Positions 58,270-64,000 of a stretch of 64,000 nt of DNA are shown piece after piece. Below the pieces are notes generated by a model that did no database searches, had not been told where the DNA came from, and was given only the letters and a program-made list of their open reading frames with translations. Source of the stretch: DATDAH01 sp963823495. GTDB lineage: Bacteria; Actinomycetota; Acidimicrobiia; Acidimicrobiales; DATDAH01. The translations under genes and the position numbers were made by a program. Position 1 is the stretch's first letter, and each line of letters begins with the position of its first letter. The DNA is taken from contig CAWGLV010000001.1 of the NCBI GenBank assembly GCA_963823495.1, forward strand, positions 1,674,001 to 1,738,000, in the 5' to 3' direction.

Positions 58270-59589
58270 GTGAGAGACGGCGACGTCACCGTTGGCCTCG
58301 ACATCGGCACGACCTCCGTCAAGGGCCTGGCCGTGGACGACGACGGCCATGTGGTGGCCCAGGTCCGGGTGCCGCACGTGATCGGCATTCCCTCCGCCGA
58401 CCGCTTCGAGCACGACGCGAACCGGGTGTGGCGGGACGGGGTGCGCCAGGCCTGGCGTGAGGTCTCGGCCGGCCTCCAGCCCGTGGGCGTCAACGTGGTG
58501 GCCATGGTCCCGTCGCTGGCGGCGGTCGATGCCCGTGGCCACGCCCTGACCCCGGGCCTCCTCTACGGCGACGAGCGCGGTCGCGCCGGGCGTCGGGACG
58601 ACGGCACGGCCGGCGACGCGGGTGAGCTGCTCGGGTTCCTGGGCTGGTGCCGGGAGCAGGCCCCTGATGCTGCGGGCTTCTGGCCGGCCCAGGCCGTGGC
58701 CAACCACGCGCTCGGTGGCGAGGGGGCCATGGACTCGATCAGCGCGATGGCCGCCCATCCGCTGTTCGACGGCACGGGGTGGGACGAGGCGCTGCTGGCC
58801 GAGTCCGGGGTCGCGGGAGACCGGATGCCCCGCGTGGTCAACGGGGACACCCCGATCGGCGAGGTCGACGGCGCCGCCATCGGCCCCGGGGGCATCGACG
58901 CCTTCGCCGAGCAGTTGGTCGCCGGCGCCGACGAGCCGGGCGACGTCCTGGTCATCTGCGGCACCACGCTGATCACCTGGATCGTCACCGAGGAGTGGGT
59001 CGAGGTCCCGGGGCTGTGGACGATCCCGCACTCGACGCCGGGCCTGACCCTGATCGGCGGTCCGAGCAACGCCGGCGGGCTGTTCCTGAACTGGGCCACC
59101 CACCTTCTGGCTCGGGGAGACGAGCCGGTCCCGGACCAGGTGCCGGTCTGGTCCCCCTACGTCCGGGGCGAGCGGACGCCCCTGCACGACCCCGACCGGC
59201 GGGCCGGGGTCGACGGCCTGGACCTCACCCACGGCCCCGGGGCGTTGCGCCGAGCCGCGTTCGAGGCCGCCGGGTTCGTCGTGCGCCACCACATCGACCT
59301 GGCCGGCGTGCCGGCCCGCCGTCTGGTCCTCACCGGTGGCGGCACCCGCGTCGCGGAGTGGGTCCAGGCCCTCGTCGACGGCACCGGCCTGCCCGCCGAC
59401 CTCGTGGCCGTCCCCGAAGGCGGGGCTCTGGGCTCGGCCTTCTGTGCCCGCCTGGCCGCCGGTCTCGAGACCGACGCCACCGCCGCCCGACGCTGGGCCC
59501 GTTCTGACCGCCGCGTCGAGCCTGACCCCGCCTGGGCCCCGGCCTGCGCGACCCGGTACGAACGGTTCCGGGAGCTCGCCGATGCCTGA
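58270..59589 (+). CDS. FGGY-family carbohydrate kinase
   Basis: 439 residues from GTG 58270. It shows VTVGLDIGTTSVKGLAVDDD (first phosphate loop), TPGLLYGDERGRAGR, the ATP-domain VICGTTLITWIVTEE, YVRGERTPLHDPDRRAGVDG, and VLTGGGTRVAEWVQALVDGT then PEGGALGSAFCARLAAG. It phosphorylates a sugar or polyol, resembling xylulokinase in pattern but slightly shorter than usual. Two SDRs follow on the same strand, consistent with a small polyol pathway. Substrate unresolved. Confidence 0.84.
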   Translation: MRDGDVTVGLDIGTTSVKGLAVDDDGHVVAQVRVPHVIGIPSADRFEHDANRVWRDGVRQAWREVSAGLQPVGVNVVAMVPSLAAVDARGHALTPGLLYGDERGRAGRRDDGTAGDAGELLGFLGWCREQAPDAAGFWPAQAVANHALGGEGAMDSISAMAAHPLFDGTGWDEALLAESGVAGDRMPRVVNGDTPIGEVDGAAIGPGGIDAFAEQLVAGADEPGDVLVICGTTLITWIVTEEWVEVPGLWTIPHSTPGLTLIGGPSNAGGLFLNWATHLLARGDEPVPDQVPVWSPYVRGERTPLHDPDRRAGVDGLDLTHGPGALRRAAFEAAGFVVRHHIDLAGVPARRLVLTGGGTRVAEWVQALVDGTGLPADLVAVPEGGALGSAFCARLAAGLETDATAARRWARSDRRVEPDPAWAPACATRYERFRELADA

Positions 59590-59605
59590 CCCGCGCCACC
59601 TCCCG

Positions 59606-59653
59606 TTCTGGCGCCCGATCGAGGCGTCATGACGCCTCAATCGGGCGCCAGAA
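59606..59653. repeat. 48-bp palindrome (TTCTGGCGCC type)
   Basis: TTCTGGCGCCCGATCGAGGC plus GTCA, then its reverse complement with one mismatch ending GGGCGCCAGAA. Arms are 24 bp. It belongs to the same family as 42241-42290. It ends 2 nt before the preferred start of the next SDR; an ATG (59629) at its centre is in frame with that gene. Confidence 0.78.
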
Positions 59654-59655
59654 GC

Positions 59656-60429
59656 GTGGATGACGGTCGACTGCTGGAGGGGAGGGTGGCCCTGATCACC
59701 GGGTCGGCATCGGGGCAGGGGCGGGCCGCGGCGCTGCGCTTCGCCGCCCACGGGGCCGCGATCGCCATCGTGGACATCGACGACGAGGGCTCGGCCGAGT
59801 CGGCCCGGCAGGTCGAAGCGGTCGGGGCCGAGGCCGCGGTGATCGCGGCCGACGTGTCGGTGAAGGCCGAGGTCGAGGCGATGGTGGCGGCGACGGTCGA
59901 GCGGTGGGGCCGCCTCGACGTGCTCTACAACAACGCCGCGGTGCAGATGTCCGGGTGCCTGGTCGAGTGCTCTGAGGAGGACTGGGACCGAACGATCGCC
60001 ACCAACCTCGATGCGGTCTTCTGGGCCTGCCGGGCGGCGCTGCCCGTGATGCTCGCGGGGGCGGGCGGCTCGATCATCAACACGGCGTCGGTGCTGGGTC
60101 TCATCGGCTCGGAGGGCTACGTCGCCTACGGCGCGGCCAAAGCGGGTCTGGTGGCCCTGACCCGCCAGATCGCCGTGGAGTACGGGCCGTCGGTGCGGGC
60201 CAACGTGATCGCCCCGGGCTCCATCGACACCCCCCGGTTCCAGAAGGTGGCGGCCGAGATGGACGACCCCGAGGGGTTCGTGGCCGGGCTGGCCAGGACC
60301 ATCCCGCTCCACCGCCTGGGAACCGCCGAGGACGTGGCGTCCATCGCCCTGTTCCTGGCCTCGGACCTGTCCGCCTACGTGTCCGGCGCGGTCGTCCCCG
60401 CCGACGGCGGCCTGGCGGTCTACCGATGA
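59656..60429 (+). CDS. Short-chain dehydrogenase/reductase
   Basis: 257 residues from GTG 59656. It shows TGSASGQGRAAALRFAAHG, VDIDDEGSAESARQVEAVG (NAD-type Asp), YNNAAVQMSG, the catalytic TASVLGLIGSEGYVAYGAAK, NVIAPGSIDTPRF and PADGGLAVYR. I prefer GTG 59656 because the earlier ATG 59629 lies inside the palindromic repeat and would encode it. It follows the FGGY kinase. Confidence 0.82.
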   Translation: MDDGRLLEGRVALITGSASGQGRAAALRFAAHGAAIAIVDIDDEGSAESARQVEAVGAEAAVIAADVSVKAEVEAMVAATVERWGRLDVLYNNAAVQMSGCLVECSEEDWDRTIATNLDAVFWACRAALPVMLAGAGGSIINTASVLGLIGSEGYVAYGAAKAGLVALTRQIAVEYGPSVRANVIAPGSIDTPRFQKVAAEMDDPEGFVAGLARTIPLHRLGTAEDVASIALFLASDLSAYVSGAVVPADGGLAVYR

Positions 60430-60520
60430 GCCAGGGGGAACCGCTCCTCCTGGCCACTCCTCTCTGGTGTGGAGAACGGACGGGAGTGCCCCGAACGGGC
60501 TCCGGCGGGGAGGAGGGCCG

Positions 60521-61261
60521 GTGAGCCGGGTGGCGCTGGTCGTGGGCGGCGCCTCGGGTCTCGGGGACGCCATCGCCGAGCGGCTGTCCGACGACGGCTT
60601 CCTGGTGGTGGTCGCCGACCTGGACGAGTCCGGTGCGGTCCTGACCGCCGGCCGCATCGGCGGGGTCGCCCATCGGGTGGATGCCCGAGATGACTCCGCC
60701 GTGGCCGGGATGGTCGAGCGGGCGGTGGGCTTCGGGAAGCTGAAGGCCCTCGTCCTGTCCGCCGCCGTCGAGACCCGGGCCCCGCTGCTGGAGACCACCG
60801 ACGAGGCCTGGCGGGAGGTCATCGACACGAACCTCAAGGCGCCGTTCCTCTGCCTGCGCCACGCCGTGCCGGCCATGGTCGAGTCCGGTGGCGGCTCGGT
60901 CATCGCCCTGGGCTCCACCCTGGGCCAGATCGTGGCCCCGCAGTACCCCGCCTACTGCGCCAGCAAGTTCGGCCTCACCAACCTCTGCAAACAGGTCGCC
61001 ATCGAGCACGCCCCCGACGGCATCCGGGTCAACGTGGTGGCCCCGGCCGCCACCGAGGTCGGCCTCTTCGCCCGGGTGGCCGAGGCCACCGGTGATCCCG
61101 ACGGCATCAAGGCCTTCGTCGCCGGCAGCGTCCCCATGGGTCGCCTCGGCACCGCCGCCGACGTCACCGCCCTGGTCAGCTTCCTCGCCGGCGATCACAG
61201 CGCCTACCTCAGCGGCGCCGTCATCCCGTTGGACGGCGGCCTCGCCGCCCGTCGCTCCTGA
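60521..61261 (+). CDS. Short-chain dehydrogenase/reductase
   Basis: 246 residues from GTG 60521, with GGGGAGGAGGG upstream. It shows VVGGASGLGDAIAERLSDDG, VVADLDESG, LSAAVETRAP, STLGQIVAPQYPAYCASKFG, VNVVAPAATEVGLFARVAE and PLDGGLAARRS. The 91-nt gap before it contains a weak GCCAGG/CCTGGC hairpin that may terminate the preceding gene. Substrate unknown. Confidence 0.85.
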   Translation: MSRVALVVGGASGLGDAIAERLSDDGFLVVVADLDESGAVLTAGRIGGVAHRVDARDDSAVAGMVERAVGFGKLKALVLSAAVETRAPLLETTDEAWREVIDTNLKAPFLCLRHAVPAMVESGGGSVIALGSTLGQIVAPQYPAYCASKFGLTNLCKQVAIEHAPDGIRVNVVAPAATEVGLFARVAEATGDPDGIKAFVAGSVPMGRLGTAADVTALVSFLAGDHSAYLSGAVIPLDGGLAARRS

Positions 61262-61310
61262 CCCGGTCGCCCACCCCGAATCGGGAGAGCGTCCGGCCTA
61301 GGGTCTGGTC

Positions 61311-61706
61311 ATGGCGAGATCCGTGGATGACCCGCATCTGGGGGTGCTGGAGCGTCGACGGGGCCGGTGGTGGGGCGAGGTCGAGATCGACGGCGATCGG
61401 GTGACCCTGGCCGTCGTCGGTGGACGGGCGGGGCCCGAGTCCGCGGCGCTGGCGGTGGCTCGTGGTGCCGCCGACGAACTGGGCGCGGCGAGGACGGAGC
61501 TCGAGGAGGCCCTGGCCGACCATCGGGAGCCCTGGGGGACCACCGAGGACCGGTGGTCCATCGAGTGGGCGAGCGTGGCGCCGGTGGACGGGGTGCTCAC
61601 CCTCGAGCTGGGCCTGCAGGTGGCGTGGGACGACGACCACACGCTGGGTGCCCGCCTCCGCCGCGGCCAGCTCCTCGAGCTCAACGGCAGCGTCCTGGGT
61701 CCGTGA
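61311..61706 (+). CDS. Hypothetical protein
   Basis: 131 residues, soluble, Glu/Asp-rich. It shows DDPHLGVLERRRGRWWGEVE, IDGDRVTLAVVGGRAGPESA, a central Ala/Glu helix, and LELGLQVAWDDDHTLGARLR. The beta-rich ends around a helix and the WDDDH segment recall small DUF6985-like proteins, but I cannot assign a family. Start ATG 61311; the amidohydrolase starts 34 nt downstream. Confidence 0.68.
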   Translation: MARSVDDPHLGVLERRRGRWWGEVEIDGDRVTLAVVGGRAGPESAALAVARGAADELGAARTELEEALADHREPWGTTEDRWSIEWASVAPVDGVLTLELGLQVAWDDDHTLGARLRRGQLLELNGSVLGP

Positions 61707-61740
61707 CCGGCCGAGCCGGCCTGGGCCCGGGGGAGGGCCG

Positions 61741-62784
61741 ATGACGGTCGAGGGGTTCCGGGTCCTGGATGCGGACGCCCACGTGGTGGAGCCGCCACAG
61801 GTGTTCGCCGAGTGGTCCGAGGTGGGGCCCGCGGTGATCGACCTCGCCCCCGACACCCCGATGATCCCGTGCGGGGACGCCGAGGTGATCGCCGATCAGA
61901 TGGCCCATGGATTCGACGCCCCGTCCTACCTGCGGGCCATGGACGCCCAGGGCATCGATGCCGCCGTGCTCTACCCGTCGATCGGCCTGTTCGTCCCGTT
62001 CCAGCCCGAGCTCGACGCGGCCCGGAGCGCCGCGGCGTGTCGCTCCTACAACGACTGGCTGGCGGGCTACTGCGGCGAGGGCGAGAGCCGATTGGCCGGC
62101 ATCGCCCTGGTGCCGTTGGCCGACCGCGATCTTGCCGTCGCCGAGGCCGAGCACGCCGCCGCCCTCGGGCTGGTCGGTGCCCTGGCCCGACCCAACCACC
62201 TGTACGGCCGCAACCTCGGCGACCCCTACCACGACCCGCTCTACGCCACCCTGGCCGAGGCCGGCCTGGTGCTGGCCGTCCACGAGGGCCTCGGGCTGCG
62301 GGGCCCGACCATCGGGGCCGACCGCTTCCCGGGGTTCGCCGCCCGTCACCTGCTGTCGCACCCGATGGAACAGATGGCCGCAATGGCCAGCCTGGTGCTC
62401 GACGGCGCCCTGGCCCGCCACCCCGACCTGCGGGTGGCCTTCCTCGAGTCGGGTACCGGCTGGCTGCCGTACTGGCTGCAGCGCCTCGACGAGCACCAGG
62501 AGTGGATGGACCCCGGTGCCGTCAGGGCGAGCGCTCTGTTCGCCCGCCAGGGCGCGATCTCCACCGAGGCCGACGACGCCCTCACGGCGTCGGTCGTGGA
62601 GCGGGTCGGGGCCGACCACGTCGTGTGGGCCAGCGACTTCCCCCACCCCGATGCCCGGTTTCCGGACGCCGCCGTTTCCTTCGTCGCCGAGGCGCGGTCC
62701 CGGGATATGAGCGACGCCGATCTGGCAACGGTGCTGTGGGACGGGCCGCGCGCCTTCTACCGCCTGGCCGACCGCTTCGGCTGA
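61741..62784 (+). CDS. Amidohydrolase-family metalloenzyme (decarboxylase/hydrolase type)
   Basis: 347 residues of the amidohydrolase_2 fold. It shows VLDADAHVVEPPQVFAEW (N-terminal metal motif DAH), YLRAMDAQGIDAAVLYPS, ALARPNHLYGRNLGDPYHDP, VLAVHEGLGLRG with a metal His, VAFLESGTGWLPYWLQRLDE, and WASDFPHPDARFPD with the metal Asp. Relatives are ACMS-decarboxylase-like and act on aromatic or ring-derived acids. Substrate unknown. The cytochrome P450 follows after about 100 nt. Confidence 0.83.
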   Translation: MTVEGFRVLDADAHVVEPPQVFAEWSEVGPAVIDLAPDTPMIPCGDAEVIADQMAHGFDAPSYLRAMDAQGIDAAVLYPSIGLFVPFQPELDAARSAAACRSYNDWLAGYCGEGESRLAGIALVPLADRDLAVAEAEHAAALGLVGALARPNHLYGRNLGDPYHDPLYATLAEAGLVLAVHEGLGLRGPTIGADRFPGFAARHLLSHPMEQMAAMASLVLDGALARHPDLRVAFLESGTGWLPYWLQRLDEHQEWMDPGAVRASALFARQGAISTEADDALTASVVERVGADHVVWASDFPHPDARFPDAAVSFVAEARSRDMSDADLATVLWDGPRAFYRLADRFG

Positions 62785-62869
62785 GGCGGCGGCCTCCGGC
62801 CCAGCCGTGACCCGCGGTGGCCCACGGGGGAACACACGGTGGACTCGGCGGGTGCCACGGTGACCTAAC

Positions 62870-62885
62870 CTGACACGCGTGTCAG
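62870..62885. promoter_or_regulatory. 16-bp palindrome CTGACACGCGTGTCAG before the P450 gene
   Basis: A perfect palindrome ending 5 nt before ATG 62891. It shares CTGAC...GTCAG arms with the sites at 21049 and 24697, with spacing 6 rather than 5. Its right flank GTCAGCTCCG is also found at 55512. Likely a repressor site. Confidence 0.62.
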
Positions 62886-62890
62886 CTCCG

Positions 62891-64000
62891 ATGCCGGTGG
62901 TGGACGGTATGGCCTTCGACGCCATGGCGCAGTTCACCGCCGTCGCCGGGGACGTGCGCGACCCCTATCCCGACCTGGTCCGCATGCGGCGGGAGCGGCC
63001 GGTGGCGGCGACCCTCATGTCGTCCTTCATGGACGGCATGGAGGAGACCAGCTACATCGTCCACCGCTACGACGACGTCGTGGCGGTGCTGCGGGACAAC
63101 GTGACCTACTCCTCCTCGGCCATCCGGGAGCTGATGGCGCCGGTGATGGGCGACCACGTGCTGGTGGGGATGGACGAGCCGGAGCACAAGCGTCTGCGGG
63201 CTCTCGTCAGCGTCGCCTTCCGTCAGCGCAGCCTCGAGGCCTGGGAGCCCTATGCCCAGTCGGTCGTGGACGGCTACCTCGACCAGGTCGTCGCCAAGAC
63301 CGGCGACGACGGGGGGCGCGCGGAGTTGGTGCGGGAGCTGACCTTCCCCTACCCGATCCAGGTCATCGCCAAGATCCTCGGCGTCCCGGCCGACGAGACG
63401 GGGACCTTCCACGAGTGGGCCTGGTGGATCATCAACGTCGCGGCCGATCCGGACAAGGGGCTGGCGGCGTCGGCAGCCATGAAGGACTACCTGGCCGGGG
63501 TGCTCGAGGCGCGTCGCCGCCACCCGGGCGACGATGTCATCAGCCAACTGGCGCACGCCGAGCTCGACGGTGAGCAACTGGGCGACGAGGAGATCTTCTC
63601 GTTCATCCGCCTCCTGCTGCCGGCCGGAGCCGAGACCACCTACCGGGCGACCGGCAACCTCCTGTTCGCCCTGCTGGCCAACCCCGACCAACTCGCCGCC
63701 CTCCGCGACGACCGCAGCCTGATGACCCAGGCCGTGGAGGAGGCCATCCGTTGGGAGTCCCCGCTGCTCATCACCGCCCGGAGCTCCGCGGTCGACGGCG
63801 AGGTGGCCGGCACCCACATCCCGGCGGGTCACCAGGTCGTGGCCCATGTCGGGTCGGCCAACCACGACGAGACCCGCTGGGACTCCCCGGAGCGGTTCGA
63901 CATCTTCCGGGAACAGAAGCCCCACGCCGCCTTCGGGTTCGGGCCCCACATGTGTCTGGGCATGCACCTGGCCCGCATGGAGATGCGGGTGGCGGCGGGC
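62891..64000 (+). CDS. Cytochrome P450, cut by the window end
   Basis: 370 residues visible. It shows GDVRDPYPDLVRMRRERP, VGMDEPEHKRLRALVSVAFR (C-helix), the oxygen-activating I-helix LLPAGAETTYRATGN, ExxR in AVEEAIRWESPLL, PHAAFGFGPHMCLGMHLARM with the heme Cys, then the window ends about 40 residues short of a normal C-terminus. Start ATG 62891 is preferred; GTG 62879 in frame lies in the palindrome. The subfamily is not evident; the heme motif does not look like CYP125. A role in sterol or terpenoid hydroxylation is possible only by context. Confidence 0.87.
   Translation, partial: MPVVDGMAFDAMAQFTAVAGDVRDPYPDLVRMRRERPVAATLMSSFMDGMEETSYIVHRYDDVVAVLRDNVTYSSSAIRELMAPVMGDHVLVGMDEPEHKRLRALVSVAFRQRSLEAWEPYAQSVVDGYLDQVVAKTGDDGGRAELVRELTFPYPIQVIAKILGVPADETGTFHEWAWWIINVAADPDKGLAASAAMKDYLAGVLEARRRHPGDDVISQLAHAELDGEQLGDEEIFSFIRLLLPAGAETTYRATGNLLFALLANPDQLAALRDDRSLMTQAVEEAIRWESPLLITARSSAVDGEVAGTHIPAGHQVVAHVGSANHDETRWDSPERFDIFREQKPHAAFGFGPHMCLGMHLARMEMRVAAG

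Noticed and set aside
58270..60429. Calling the FGGY kinase and SDR a xylitol or ribitol operon
   Set aside because: Neither protein shows residues that fix the substrate, and no transporter or specific regulator accompanies them.
62891..64000. Naming the P450 CYP125
   Set aside because: It is near steroid genes but separated from the igr-like operon, and the heme-binding segment FGFGPHMCLG does not look like the CYP125 pattern I know. The C-terminus is missing.

Overview
The window is very GC-rich DNA (codon third positions almost all G or C) with GTG starts and GTGA/ATGA overlaps between neighbouring genes. It is full of F420-dependent LLM oxidoreductases, SDRs, acyl-CoA dehydrogenase pairs, a KstR-like TetR repressor, DUF2510, a Pmt-type mannosyltransferase and a Ser/Thr kinase. 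This fits a high-GC actinobacterium, and my best guess is the Acidimicrobiia (Iamia/Ilumatobacter-like). The class assignment is an inference from gene families. No rRNA, tRNA, CRISPR array, insertion sequence or prophage gene was recognised.

Layout. 0-10.4 kb is core metabolism: IclR regulator, Ppx/GppA phosphatase, hydrolase, greA, then leuB-ilvE-cimA behind what reads as a branched-chain amino acid attenuator (leader peptide with Ile-Val-Val-Ile codons, then a strong terminator). 10.5-20.3 kb holds an LLM oxidoreductase, a large LAL-type (ATPase-LuxR) regulator flanked by two identical 18-bp palindromes, two tandem secreted propeller-RTX proteins whose last 569 bp look identical, and an arylsulfotransferase-like lipoprotein. 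20.3-26.9 kb is a catabolic cluster (SDRs, Zn-alcohol dehydrogenase, LLM enzyme, acyl-CoA dehydrogenase pair) with CTGAC-N5-GTCAG palindromes. 27-39.9 kb is mixed: a lipoprotein/Pmt/PAP2 operon, a DUF2510 protein, a D-aminoacylase-like amidohydrolase, a copper amine oxidase apparently split into two genes, SDRs and hydrolases, and a Ser/Thr kinase.

39.9-56.5 kb is the most coherent region and reads as a steroid side-chain degradation regulon. A KstR-like repressor gene (47.3 kb) has KstR-type palindromes (ACTAGAAC-GTTCTAGT arms) at 39.9, 43.6, 47.3 and 48.0 kb. These precede a FadE26/FadE27-like pair, an LLM-sulfotransferase-LLM operon, the repressor itself, and a six-gene operon. That operon contains the whole igr core of mycobacteria (FadE29-, ChsH2-, FadE28-, ChsH1- and Ltp2-like genes) led by one extra acyl-CoA dehydrogenase. 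An enoyl-CoA hydratase and an MFE-2-type SDR lie just beyond. 56.5-64 kb holds DUF2889 and DUF2269 proteins, an FGGY kinase, SDRs, an amidohydrolase and a cytochrome P450 cut by the window end.

Intergenic DNA carries several small repeat families: palindromes built on GTTCTGG, a roughly 70-bp tandem unit with single copies elsewhere, and 102- and 108-bp tandem duplications. Three otherwise intact genes (leuB, the LAL regulator and the D-aminoacylase) each carry one small frameshift. This may reflect base-calling errors rather than gene decay and should be settled before physiology is inferred.
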